Below are positions 30,904 to 38,927 of a stretch of 64,000 nt of DNA, piece by piece. The stretch covers positions 897,001 through 961,000 of the forward strand of contig NZ_CP071091.1 of assembly GCF_017301635.1 (NCBI RefSeq), read 5' to 3'. A model generated the notes under the pieces. It was given only the letters and a program-made list of their open reading frames with translations, made no database searches and was not told the origin of the DNA. The position numbers were made by a program, and so were the translations under genes. This DNA comes from Myxococcus landrumus. Lineage in GTDB: Bacteria > Myxococcota > Myxococcia > Myxococcales > Myxococcaceae. Position 1 is the stretch's first letter, and each line of letters opens with the position of its first letter.

Positions 30904-30926
30904 CGCCGGCCCGTGAGGTGCCGGCG
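30904..30926 (+). promoter_or_regulatory. Perfect hairpin in rpsM-rpsK gap
   Basis: CGCCGGC and GCCGGCG form a perfect 7-bp stem with a 9-base loop, eight bases after the rpsM stop. No U-tract. Confidence 0.4.
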
Positions 30927-30958
30927 TCGATCACCTCCTCTCAGGAGCAGCAACTCAA

Positions 30959-31399
30959 ATGGCTGACGAGACCAATACTTCGGCTGCGGCGCCCGCGGGT
31001 GCCGAGGGCGAGGCCCCTGCCGCGAAGAAGGCGAAGCGCAAGGGCAAGAAGAGCATTCTCAACGGCGTGGTCCACATCCAGTCCACGTTCAACAACACCA
31101 TCATCACGATCACGGACGTGTCCGGGAACGTGATCTCCTGGTCCTCGGCCGGGGCGCGTGGCTTCAAGGGAAGCCGCAAGTCCACCCCGTTCGCCGCCCA
31201 GGTGGCTGCCGGCGATGCCGCCGCGAAGGCGATGGAGCACGGACTGAAGAACGTGTCCGTGTTCGTGAAGGGTCCGGGCGCGGGCCGCGAGTCCGCGCTG
31301 CGCGCGCTGGCCGCCGCCGGTCTGAAGATCAACCTCATCCGCGACGTGACGCCCATTCCGCACAACGGGTGCCGCCAGCCCAAGCGCCGCCGCGTCTAA
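30959..31399 (+). CDS. rpsK: 30S ribosomal protein S11 with N-terminal extension
   Basis: 146 residues against about 128. The core begins [20 protein letters not shown] and ends [13 protein letters not shown], as in all S11. The first 35 or so residues are Ala/Glu/Lys-rich low complexity ([20 protein letters not shown]). S11 lies on the platform near the E site. CAGGAG precedes the ATG. Confidence 0.95.
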   Translation: MADETNTSAAAPAGAEGEAPAAKKAKRKGKKSILNGVVHIQSTFNNTIITITDVSGNVISWSSAGARGFKGSRKSTPFAAQVAAGDAAAKAMEHGLKNVSVFVKGPGAGRESALRALAAAGLKINLIRDVTPIPHNGCRQPKRRRV

Positions 31400-31412
31400 C
31401 CTCTTCGTCCGG

Positions 31413-31445
31413 GCCGCCTCTCATGCCCTTGGGCATGGAGGCGGC
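31413..31445 (+). promoter_or_regulatory. 15-pair hairpin in rpsK-rpsD gap
   Basis: GCCGCCTC pairs with GAGGCGGC and CATGCCC with GGGCATG, interrupted only by a single bulged T; the formal loop is TT (so the last pair opens). It lies 14 bases after rpsK. The downstream sequence is not U-rich for the first ten bases. Confidence 0.6.
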
Positions 31446-31471
31446 TCCAGATCATCTTTAAGGAGAAGTCT

Positions 31472-32098
31472 GTGGCCCGTTACACCGCGAGCGCTTGCCG
31501 TATCTGCCGGCGCGAAAACCTCAAGATGTACCTGAAGGGCGACCGCTGCTACACGGACAAGTGTGCCATCGAGCGCCGCCCGTACCCCCCCGGCCAGCAC
31601 GGCCAGGGCCGCGTGAAGTTCTCTGGCTACGGCGTGCAGCTGCGCGAGAAGCAGAAGGTCAAGCGCATGTACGGCCTGCTGGAGAACCAGTTCCGCGGCT
31701 ACTACCACCGCGCGTCCGCCGCCAAGGGCAAGACGGGTGAGAACCTCCTGCAGCAGCTGGAGCTCCGCCTGGACAACGTCGTGTTCCGCATGGGCTTCGC
31801 GGACACCCGCAACGAGGCGCGCCAGCTGGTTCGCCACGGCCACTTCCAGGTGAATGGCCGCAAGGTGAACATCCCCTCGTTCTCCATCAAGCCGGGCACG
31901 GCCGTCGAGGTGGTGGAGAAGAGCCGCAAGGTGCTCCGTATCTCCGAGGCGCTGGAGACGGTGGACCGCCGTGGCGTTCCGCAGTGGATTGACCTGGACA
32001 AGAAGGCGTTCAAGGGCACGGTTCGCACGGTTCCGAACCGCGAGGACCTGACGATGCCCATCCAGGAGCAGCTCATCGTCGAGCTCTACTCGAAGTAA
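31472..32098 (+). CDS. rpsD: 30S ribosomal protein S4 (GTG start)
   Basis: 208 residues, standard S4. GTG start with AAGGAG 12 bases upstream. [20 protein letters not shown] opens it, with two more Cys nearby ([12 protein letters not shown]) forming the zinc-type N-terminal site. The S4 RNA-binding domain reads [21 protein letters not shown]4 nucleates the 30S body and in E. coli represses the alpha operon. Confidence 0.96.
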   Translation: MARYTASACRICRRENLKMYLKGDRCYTDKCAIERRPYPPGQHGQGRVKFSGYGVQLREKQKVKRMYGLLENQFRGYYHRASAAKGKTGENLLQQLELRLDNVVFRMGFADTRNEARQLVRHGHFQVNGRKVNIPSFSIKPGTAVEVVEKSRKVLRISEALETVDRRGVPQWIDLDKKAFKGTVRTVPNREDLTMPIQEQLIVELYSK

Positions 32099-32142
32099 TC
32101 CCCGCGCCAGGCCATCTCAGGCGCCTGGACGAGGTACCAACG

Positions 32143-32176
32143 CGCCCTGGCCGACGAGGCCGGGGCGTCGTGCTTT
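32143..32176 (+). terminator. Hairpin in rpsD-rpoA gap
   Basis: CGCCCTGGCC and GGCCGGGGCG form a 10-bp stem (one wobble) with a 5-base loop, then TCGTGCTTT. It is a moderate terminator candidate within the alpha operon, 45 bases after rpsD. Confidence 0.45.
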
Positions 32177-32257
32177 ATCGCAGTCCCCACGTGTCCATCC
32201 TCCCGCCGCGCTGGTGGGTAAGTCGGTGGTGGCTCACGTCTCGAGGAGTCGTACACC

Positions 32258-33280
32258 ATGGCTGATACGTTCGTTGCGAAGAACTGGCGTGACCTCATCA
32301 AGCCGCGCCGCATGGAAGTGGACCAGGACAGCCTGACGCCCACCTACGGGAAGTTCGTGGCGGAGCCGCTGGAGCGTGGCTTTGGCACCACCCTGGGCAA
32401 CTCGCTGCGCCGGGTGCTCCTGTCGTCGCTGCAGGGCGCGGCCATCACCTCGGTGAAGATCGAGGGCGTGGACCACGAGTTCACCACCATCCCCGAGGTG
32501 TCCGAGGACGTCACCGACGTCGTGCTGAACCTGAAGGAAGTCCTCCTTCGGATGCACACGAACGAGACGAAGACGCTGCGCATCGAGGCGGAGGGCCCCA
32601 AGGAGGTCAAGGCGGGTGACATCATCGCCGACGCCGACGTGGAGATCCTCAACCCCGGTCACCACATCTGCACCATCTCCGAGGGTGGCAAGCTCCGCAT
32701 GGAGCTGACGTGCCGCCGCGGCCGTGGCTACGTGCCGGCCAACTCCAACAAGGTGGCGGGTGCGCCCATCGGCACCATCCCCATCGACTCGCTGTTCTCG
32801 CCCACCCGCAAGGTGAACTACCAGGTCACCAACGCGCGCGTCGGTCAGGTCACCGACTTCGACAAGCTGTCGCTCGAGGTCTGGACGGACGGCTCGGTGT
32901 CTCCGCAGGACGCTGTGGCGTACGCGGCGAAGATCATCAAGGAGCAGCTGACTGTCTTCGTGAACTTCGACGAGACCGAGGAGCCGGTCATCGCCGAGGC
33001 GCCGAAGGAAGAGGCGAAGCTCAACGAGAACCTGTTCCGCTCGGTGGATGAGCTGGAGCTGTCGGTTCGTTCGGCCAACTGCCTGCAGCAGGCCAACATC
33101 AAGACCATCGGCGACCTGGTGCAGCGCACCGAGGCCGAGATGCTCAAGACGAAGAACTTCGGCCGCAAGTCTCTGAAGGAGATCAAGGAGATCCTCGCGG
33201 AGATGGGCCTGTCGCTCGGCATGAAGCTCGAGAACTGGCCGCCGAAGCAGGCTCCCGCCCCGGCGGCGCCGAAGGTGTAG
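32258..33280 (+). CDS. rpoA: RNA polymerase alpha subunit
   Basis: 340 residues. The N-terminal dimerisation domain shows [20 protein letters not shown] and [19 protein letters not shown]; the C-terminal domain [20 protein letters not shown] and [18 protein letters not shown] binds UP elements and activators. The tail is short and Pro/Ala-rich. GAGGAG precedes the ATG. A hairpin-bearing 180-base gap separates it from rplQ. Confidence 0.97.
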   Translation: MADTFVAKNWRDLIKPRRMEVDQDSLTPTYGKFVAEPLERGFGTTLGNSLRRVLLSSLQGAAITSVKIEGVDHEFTTIPEVSEDVTDVVLNLKEVLLRMHTNETKTLRIEAEGPKEVKAGDIIADADVEILNPGHHICTISEGGKLRMELTCRRGRGYVPANSNKVAGAPIGTIPIDSLFSPTRKVNYQVTNARVGQVTDFDKLSLEVWTDGSVSPQDAVAYAAKIIKEQLTVFVNFDETEEPVIAEAPKEEAKLNENLFRSVDELELSVRSANCLQQANIKTIGDLVQRTEAEMLKTKNFGRKSLKEIKEILAEMGLSLGMKLENWPPKQAPAPAAPKV

Positions 33281-33337
33281 AGTCTCGCCGTACTTTCCTC
33301 CGTGCCCGCGACATGGCGGTAGGCGGCGCGGAGGGAA

Positions 33338-33364
33338 GGGACCGGGTGAAACCCACCCGGTTCC
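33338..33364 (+). promoter_or_regulatory. Hairpin with alternative pairing partner in rpoA-rplQ gap
   Basis: GGGACCGGGTG pairs with CACCCGGTTCC (11 pairs, one wobble, 5-base loop). A near-copy of the right arm, CACCCGGTACC, lies at 33403-33413, so the left arm could pair with either. The arrangement could form alternative structures ahead of rplQ; no U-tract follows either arm. Confidence 0.45.
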
Positions 33365-33460
33365 ATGAGCAGTGGCGGGCCTCGTGTCGGGTCCGCCCTT
33401 CCCACCCGGTACCTGATACGGCCGGAGTGGTGGGTCCCCACGGGGGCCCGGAGCAGGACG

Positions 33461-33877
33461 ATGCGCCACAAGGTCGGACAACGGAAGCTGCACCGCACCA
33501 CGAGCCACCGGCTCGCGATGCTGAACAACATGGTCACCTCGCTGCTCGAGCACCAGGCCATCCGCACCACGCTGCCCAAGGCCAAGGAGGCCCGGAAGCT
33601 GGCGGAGCGCATCATCACGCTGGGTAAGCGTGGTGGTCTCTCCAACGTGCGCCTGGCGGCCCGGACGGTGAAGGACCGGGACGTGCTGAAGAAGGTCTTC
33701 AGCGAGTACAAGGACCGCTACGCCACGCGTCCCGGCGGCTACACCCGCATCATTCGCCTCGGCTTCCGCCGTGGTGACGCCGCGGAGATGGCCCTGCTGG
33801 AGCTGGTGGATCGGCCGGAGAAGAAGGCCGCGCCCGCTGCCGAGGCTCCCGCTGCCGAAGAGACCAAGGCCGAGTAA
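33461..33877 (+). CDS. rplQ: 50S ribosomal protein L17
   Basis: 138 residues, start [20 protein letters not shown]; the rest has [20 protein letters not shown] and [20 protein letters not shown], then an Ala/Glu-rich tail of about 20 residues ([14 protein letters not shown]). Last gene of the ribosomal cluster, ended by a strong terminator. An upstream ATG at 33365 gives 32 non-homologous residues and is not used. Confidence 0.95.
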   Translation: MRHKVGQRKLHRTTSHRLAMLNNMVTSLLEHQAIRTTLPKAKEARKLAERIITLGKRGGLSNVRLAARTVKDRDVLKKVFSEYKDRYATRPGGYTRIIRLGFRRGDAAEMALLELVDRPEKKAAPAAEAPAAEETKAE

Positions 33878-33923
33878 GGCCGCCATCCGAGCCCCTTCGT
33901 GAGGAGGGGCCGGTGGCAACGCG

Positions 33924-33963
33924 AGGGCGCTCTTCCCAAAGGGAGGGCGCCCTTCGTGTTTCT
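33924..33963 (+). terminator. Terminator at the end of the ribosomal cluster
   Basis: A 13-pair stem with two wobbles: AGGGCGC with GCGCCCT, extended inward by TCTTCC with GGGAGG, around a 4-base loop, followed by TCGTGTTTCT. It lies 46 bases after rplQ and just before the stop of the convergent gene. Confidence 0.65.
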
Positions 33964-33969
33964 ACGCGT

Positions 33970-34626
33970 CTACTTCGGGCCGAGGAGGCGCTTCCACTCG
34001 TTGCGCAGGTCCTCGGTCAGGTTGGCGCTGTCGTCGCTGCTGCGCATCTCGAGCGTCTCGAAGCGCAGGTCCGCGGGGGCCGCGCCGCTGTTGCCCATGA
34101 GCTGCTTGGGGGTGATGGTGATGAACTCCCCGGGCGCGACGGAGGGCACGGCCGCGCGGAACTGCCCGTTCACGATGAGGGTGACGTCCTTCCAGGCCGC
34201 CTTGCTCTCGTTCCAGATGGTGACGGAGGGCCGGTCCAGCTTGTCGCTGAGCACCAGTCGCGCGTCCATGTCGCCCGTCCGCATGGAGCTGCCGGGGCAG
34301 GCAATGGCGAAGCTCGCCGCCGTCAGTGCCAGCCAGGTCGCGACGATGCCCGCCTTGTACTTGAAGAAGCGATCACTCTGGCGGAAGTCGCCCACCATCT
34401 CCTTCGCGATGGAGAGCGCGTTGAGGGCCTGATTGGACGCCTCTCCCGCGAGTCGCTTGCTCAGTGGGCCTGCCTGCGCGCTCTTCTCGAGCGGCGCCGT
34501 GCGCGCGGCCGACATCACTCGCATGCCGGGATTGGTCGGCGCGCGCGGCATGCCCGGGCTCGTGGGAGTCCGGGGCTGCGTGCCTGGATTGGAAGTCGTG
34601 CGCGGAGACTTGCGGCCGTCGCTCAT
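33970..34626 (-). CDS. Single-pass membrane protein, function unknown
   Basis: 218 residues. Residues 1-45 are Pro/Thr/Gly-rich with three spaced PG-containing repeats (TSNPGTQP, TSPGMPRAP, TNPGMRV). One membrane helix lies at about 90-110 (KAGIVATWLALTAASFAIAC), followed by a beta-rich C-terminal region (LDRPSVTIWNESKAAWKDVT, ITPKQLMG) that is likely periplasmic and resembles a small beta-sandwich. No family recognised. It lies 36 bases after the TPR lipoprotein on the same strand, probably the third gene of an operon with the PlsC-like enzyme. Confidence 0.65.
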   Translation of the reverse strand: MSDGRKSPRTTSNPGTQPRTPTSPGMPRAPTNPGMRVMSAARTAPLEKSAQAGPLSKRLAGEASNQALNALSIAKEMVGDFRQSDRFFKYKAGIVATWLALTAASFAIACPGSSMRTGDMDARLVLSDKLDRPSVTIWNESKAAWKDVTLIVNGQFRAAVPSVAPGEFITITPKQLMGNSGAAPADLRFETLEMRSSDDSANLTEDLRNEWKRLLGPK

Positions 34627-34662
34627 CGAGGACGGAGTGTAGAGGGCGCAGCCTGTTGGTGG

Positions 34663-36045
34663 CTACTGGCCCTTGAGGGATTGCAGCGCACGCGAGGCCA
34701 CCGCGTTCTCCGGTTGCGCCTCCAGGACCTTGGAGAGCCAGCGCTCGGCTTCCTCGGCCGCCGTCTTCCTCACCTGAGGCCGCGACGACTTCATCGACTG
34801 CTCCGTGAAGAGCAGCCCCAGTCGCAGCGAGAACTCCACATTCTCCGGGTCCTTTTGGACCACGTAGCGAAGCTCACGTTCCGCAGCGGGGTAGTCGGCC
34901 TCGAGCTGGTACACGAGCGCGAGCTTTCCCCGTGCGGGGATGGAGTCGGGTGTCAGCGACACGGCCACGGTGAAGGCCGCGCGTGCCGCGGGCAGGTCGC
35001 GGCGGTCGAGGTGCAGGTCGCCCAGTCGGAACCAGGCCGTGTCCAGCAAGGGGTGGAGCTCCACGGCCTTCTCGAAGGCGGCACGGGCCGCGTCCGGTCG
35101 CTGGCGCGAGGCGTACAGCTCACCCAGGTACAGGTGGTTCTTTCCGTCCCTGGGCGCGCGTTCGATGGCCTGTTTGAACTCGTCCACGGCGCGCCCCGCG
35201 TCGTCCAGGCGCTGGTACGCCAGGCCCAGGAGCGAGTGCAGCACGGAGAGGTCCGGGTAGTCGTGGAGGACCTCCTCGAACGCGAGGATGGCGTGCTGAG
35301 GCGCATCCAAGTCATTGAGGTAGCGCAGGCCCTCTTCCAGCTTGGCCTCGGCCGCCTTGGGGATGCCTCCGAAGGGGTCGTTGACCTGCTCCATCAACGC
35401 TCGCGCGGTGGCCACGTCCGCGGGCGTAGGCCGGCCCCGAACCACCACACCCAGGGACTCCACCGCGCCGGGCGAGTCGCCCGTGCGGTGCAGTGCCTTG
35501 GCCAGGGGCAGACGCCACGAAGGGCGATCAGGGGCCAGTGTCGTGGCGCGGCGCAGCGGCTCCACCGCGGCCGCGTATTGCTCCGACTCCAGTCGCGCGA
35601 CACCCAGGCGGTAGTGGTACTCGGCCGTGTCCGGGGACAAGGCGATGGCGCGCTCGAAGGCGGCCACGGCAGGCGTGCCGGCATCCTTTGCTCGGGAGAA
35701 CAGGGCCAGGCCCAGCATGTACTGGTCCACCGCGCGCTCGCCCGAACGGAGGCGTCCCTGGAGCTCTTCGATCCACGCGTCGGAGCGGCCCGCCTTCACC
35801 TGCGCTTCCGTCAGCATCCTCGCGACGTCGAGGTCCTCGGGGCCGCGCGCATGCAGGTCCGTGAGGAGCATGAGCGCCTTCTGGGGCTGGTTCTCGTCGA
35901 GGAAGGCGCGGGCACGCGAGCGGTCGTCCGTGGGGCGCTCGGCCGTGGCCGTCGCCGCGTTGGTGTGGCTGCAGCCGGAGGCGAGCAGTCCCAGGCCCAG
36001 CACGGCGGCGCGAGCCCAGGGGCGGAAGCGGTGAGCGAGAGTCAT
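34663..36045 (-). CDS. TPR-repeat lipoprotein
   Basis: 460 residues. A lipoprotein signal (ARAAVLGLGLLASGC, Cys25) is followed by about ten TPR units: the pattern of W/L-G-Y-A-F-A-P positions recurs in ARAFLDENQPQKALMLLTDL, AVAAFERAIALSPDTAEYHY, AVDEFKQAIERAPRDGKNHL, ARAAFEKAVELHPLLDTAWF and ARAAFTVAVSLTPDSIPARG. It is probably a protein-interaction scaffold on the inner face of the outer membrane. ATG 36045 is 16 bases after the PlsC-like gene and gives the signal directly; the open frame further upstream runs through that gene and is not used. Partner unknown. Confidence 0.8.
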   Translation of the reverse strand: MTLAHRFRPWARAAVLGLGLLASGCSHTNAATATAERPTDDRSRARAFLDENQPQKALMLLTDLHARGPEDLDVARMLTEAQVKAGRSDAWIEELQGRLRSGERAVDQYMLGLALFSRAKDAGTPAVAAFERAIALSPDTAEYHYRLGVARLESEQYAAAVEPLRRATTLAPDRPSWRLPLAKALHRTGDSPGAVESLGVVVRGRPTPADVATARALMEQVNDPFGGIPKAAEAKLEEGLRYLNDLDAPQHAILAFEEVLHDYPDLSVLHSLLGLAYQRLDDAGRAVDEFKQAIERAPRDGKNHLYLGELYASRQRPDAARAAFEKAVELHPLLDTAWFRLGDLHLDRRDLPAARAAFTVAVSLTPDSIPARGKLALVYQLEADYPAAERELRYVVQKDPENVEFSLRLGLLFTEQSMKSSRPQVRKTAAEEAERWLSKVLEAQPENAVASRALQSLKGQ

Positions 36046-36061
36046 CTTCACGGAGGCGCCT

Positions 36062-36850
36062 CTAGGGAGTGGAGTGGGCGCGGGAAGCGCCGATGCCTTC
36101 TTGGCCCGACGAGGCGACGACGTCTTCGGCGTCGCCGCCCTTGCCGCCCATCGAAAGGCTGTCCGCGATGATGACGTCGCGCACGGCGCGGGCCAGCCCC
36201 TCGCGGTCATCCTCGTCGAACTGGGTGGTGTCGATGGGCTTGCCAATCTTCACGCGGATGGGGCCGGGGGTGATGTTCCAGCTGTCCTTGGGCATGAGCT
36301 TGCCGGAGCCCTCGATGGTGACGGGACAGACGGGGACGCGGGCCTTGAGGGCCAGGGCGAAGGGGCCCTTCTTGAAGGGGAGGACGCGACCGTCCTCGGA
36401 GCGGGTGCCCTCCGGGTACAGGAAGATGCTGGTGCCGCCGCGAATCTTCTTCGCCGCCGCGTCCAGGGAGGCGATGGCCTTGGAGCGGTTGCTGCGGTTG
36501 ATGAAGACGTGGCCGCCGAGCGCCAGGTACCAGCCGATGAGGGGCACCCACTTGAGCTGCTCCTTCGCCACGTAGCGGAAGGGCACGGGCACGGCCATGA
36601 AGTGCGCCGGGATGTCGATGGTGGACTGGTGGTTGGCGACGTAGATGGTGGGCCGGTTGGGGTCCACGTTCTCCTGGCCAAGCACTTCCAGCTTCCCACC
36701 ACCCGCCCACACCAGCACGGGGGACCACAGTCTGCGGACCACCCAGAGGCCTCGGGAGGCGTTGACCGTCAGCACCATCGTGAAGAGGGTCAGGAAGAAG
36801 CAGACGAACGTCCACACTCCGGCGACTAAAATGCAGAAAAGCTTGCGCAT
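36062..36850 (-). CDS. plsC: PlsC-like 1-acylglycerol-3-phosphate acyltransferase
   Basis: 262 residues with an N-terminal membrane segment (FCILVAGVWTFVCFFLTLF). The acyltransferase signature is NHQSTIDIPAH (H-x4-D), a later block GGHVFINRSNR, then FLYPEGTRSEDGRVLPFKKG and VPVCPVTIEGSGKLMP. It would make phosphatidic acid from lysophosphatidic acid. GAGGG precedes the ATG. First gene of a minus-strand operon with the TPR lipoprotein. Divergent from the nucleoside kinase over a 237-base gap where I see no further gene. The exact acyl acceptor is inferred. Confidence 0.85.
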   Translation of the reverse strand: MRKLFCILVAGVWTFVCFFLTLFTMVLTVNASRGLWVVRRLWSPVLVWAGGGKLEVLGQENVDPNRPTIYVANHQSTIDIPAHFMAVPVPFRYVAKEQLKWVPLIGWYLALGGHVFINRSNRSKAIASLDAAAKKIRGGTSIFLYPEGTRSEDGRVLPFKKGPFALALKARVPVCPVTIEGSGKLMPKDSWNITPGPIRVKIGKPIDTTQFDEDDREGLARAVRDVIIADSLSMGGKGGDAEDVVASSGQEGIGASRAHSTP

Positions 36851-37087
36851 CCCTCAGCCCCCTCCTCGGGGCCGGTTCGTGGGGCGGGCGAGAGGCTCAC
36901 CCCGAGGGCAGTCCCACCGCGAGGTGTCCTGTCCCGAACGGCCGGACGGGTGGCCGCACCCTGGGCAGGGACGGCGCCCGGGGCGCAGTAGGGGAGAGGG
37001 GGCGGGGGCATGCACTTCTTCTACCACGAGCCTTCCTTACCTTGTTTCTGGTGCGCGCCGCTTGGCGGGGTTACAAGCAGGGGTTGC

Positions 37088-37702
37088 GTGGCCAGGAAAA
37101 AGTTTATCGCCATCGCGGGCAACATCGGCGCCGGGAAGACGGAGCTCACGTCCTTCCTCTGCCGGAAGTACGGGCTGACACCGTCCTTCGAGCCCAATGA
37201 CCAAAACCCCTATCTCGCGGACTTCTACAAGGACATGAAGACGTGGGCTTTCCGCTCACAGCTCTTCTTCCTGACGCACAAGTTCCGTCTCCACCGGGAG
37301 TTGGAGCGCACGCCCGGCACCGTGCTGCAGGACCGCACCCTCTACGAGGACGCGGAGATTTTCGCCAAGAACCTCCACCGTCAGCGGCTCATCGACAAGC
37401 GGGACTGGAAGACGTACTGCGAACTGTACGAGACCATCTCCGAGTCCCTGCGCCCCCCTGACTTGATGATCTACCTGCGCTGCCCCGTGCAGACCCTCAA
37501 GGAGCGCATCCGCCTACGCGGCCGCTCGATGGAGAAGGACATTCCCACTCGCTACCTCCAGCGCCTCAATGCCCTGTACGAGGAATGGTTCGGCGCCTAC
37601 CGGTTGTCTCCAGTCCTGGTGCTGGCCACCGACAAGCTCGACTACCTGACCAACCTGGTGGACCGCGTGGACCTCTTCCAGCAAATCGAGAAGCACCTGT
37701 GA
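37088..37702 (+). CDS. Deoxynucleoside kinase (dNK/dGK-dAK family)
   Basis: 204 residues. Phosphorylates deoxynucleosides for salvage. P-loop AGNIGAGKT, substrate-site region SFEPNDQNPYLADFYKD, catalytic DRTLYED (the DRS-type motif), and a LID with RIRLRGRSMEKDIP. Starts at GTG 37088 giving (V)ARKKFIAIAGNIGAGK; an ATG at 37010 would add 26 residues of unrelated composition. Ends by overlapping the next gene's ATG (TGATG), so the two are translationally coupled. Confidence 0.85.
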   Translation: MARKKFIAIAGNIGAGKTELTSFLCRKYGLTPSFEPNDQNPYLADFYKDMKTWAFRSQLFFLTHKFRLHRELERTPGTVLQDRTLYEDAEIFAKNLHRQRLIDKRDWKTYCELYETISESLRPPDLMIYLRCPVQTLKERIRLRGRSMEKDIPTRYLQRLNALYEEWFGAYRLSPVLVLATDKLDYLTNLVDRVDLFQQIEKHL

Positions 37703-38874
37703 TGGAGGTCTACCTCCTGGCGACCGAGCAGGACGGCCCGGTGCCGCTAGACGCGTTGCGGGCGTCGTTCGCGACGGACGAGGTGGAGTTCACGCCGGCC
37801 GAGGACGGGCAGGGGTTCGTGCTCCGGGCGGACAGCTCGGAGGTGCACGTCCGGTTGACGGTGGGCGCCGAAGGGCTGCCCCGCTTCAACAAGGCGGCGT
37901 ACAGCGGGAGCCCGGAGGCCTTCGAGCGGCTGGGCAAGGCGAAGGCCTACTACCACCTGTCGCTCGAGCCGGGTGGGGCGCAGCCGACGCTGCCCGTCTT
38001 CGAGGCGCTCTGGGCCGTTCGCACGCTGCTGGAGCATGTGCCCGGGGTGCTGGTGGACCTGGCGGCGTTCAAGCTGCACGAGCCGGAGGACGTGGTCGAA
38101 ATCACCGAGCTGGACTTCGACATCCGGGACCATGTCCACCTGCACGCGGTGGAGGTGACGGAGGGCGACACGCCGTTGTGGGTCCACTCCCACGGCATGG
38201 AGAAGTTCGGCGCCAGGGACCTGGAGATCTTCCACCTCGCCGAGCAGGACCTGTTGCCCGCCGAGAGCTTCCTGCACGAGCTGTGTACGGACCTCGCCTT
38301 TGGGCAGGGCCCGGCGCTGCGCTCCCAGGTGGGCACCAGCGAGGGGCAGGCGTTCATGGTGGTGCCCTCGGAGGAGGCGCGCGCCAACCTGCTTGGCGTG
38401 CCCCTGGAGACCTTCGAGGGGCATGAGGGCTTGTTCCTCACGGTGGTGTCCCCGTTGGGGCGCCACAACACGTCCCAGCTCCTGGTGCCGTATCGCGAGC
38501 GCTTCTCGCAGGAGCCGGAGGAGCAGACGGAGTCCATGCGCCGCGAGGCCCAGGCCCTGCTTCCCGCCTTCCTGGCGCGCTTCCAGCGCCGGGGGCTGAT
38601 GGAGCCGCTCACGTTCCTGGTCCGAGCCCCGTTCGACACCCACCCGGATGGCAACAAGGTGGTGGAGAACCTCTGGCTGGAGCTCATGGCCCGGGATGAT
38701 GGGAGCCTGGTGGGCAAGCTGGTGGATGGCGCGGTGCACACCACGGAGTGGCGCAAGGGGGCCCACGTGGAGGTCGAGGAGACCCAGGTCAACGCGCTGG
38801 CCCTCAGTCGAGAGGGGCGGGCCCTGGATGAGGGCGAAATCCGGGCGTTGCTGAACGCCGAGCGACCCATGTAG
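37702..38874 (+). CDS. DUF2314-like protein, function unknown
   Basis: 390 residues, no signal or membrane helix. The middle has VEVTEGDTPLWVHSHGMEKF and GARDLEIFHL, and the C-terminal about 90 residues (FLVRAPFD, then ENLWLELMARDDGSLVGKLV, and AHVEVEETQVNALAL) resemble the DUF2314 family, where a conserved Trp/Gly pattern precedes a V-x-DW-type strand. Function is not known. ATG 37702 overlaps the kinase stop by one base, suggesting a linked role, possibly in nucleotide metabolism, but this is only context. Confidence 0.6.
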   Translation: MEVYLLATEQDGPVPLDALRASFATDEVEFTPAEDGQGFVLRADSSEVHVRLTVGAEGLPRFNKAAYSGSPEAFERLGKAKAYYHLSLEPGGAQPTLPVFEALWAVRTLLEHVPGVLVDLAAFKLHEPEDVVEITELDFDIRDHVHLHAVEVTEGDTPLWVHSHGMEKFGARDLEIFHLAEQDLLPAESFLHELCTDLAFGQGPALRSQVGTSEGQAFMVVPSEEARANLLGVPLETFEGHEGLFLTVVSPLGRHNTSQLLVPYRERFSQEPEEQTESMRREAQALLPAFLARFQRRGLMEPLTFLVRAPFDTHPDGNKVVENLWLELMARDDGSLVGKLVDGAVHTTEWRKGAHVEVEETQVNALALSREGRALDEGEIRALLNAERPM

Positions 38875-38927
38875 TGCGACGCGGCGGCGCTTGCTCACGC
38901 CTCCTGGGGCGCTAGGCTCCGCGCTTC

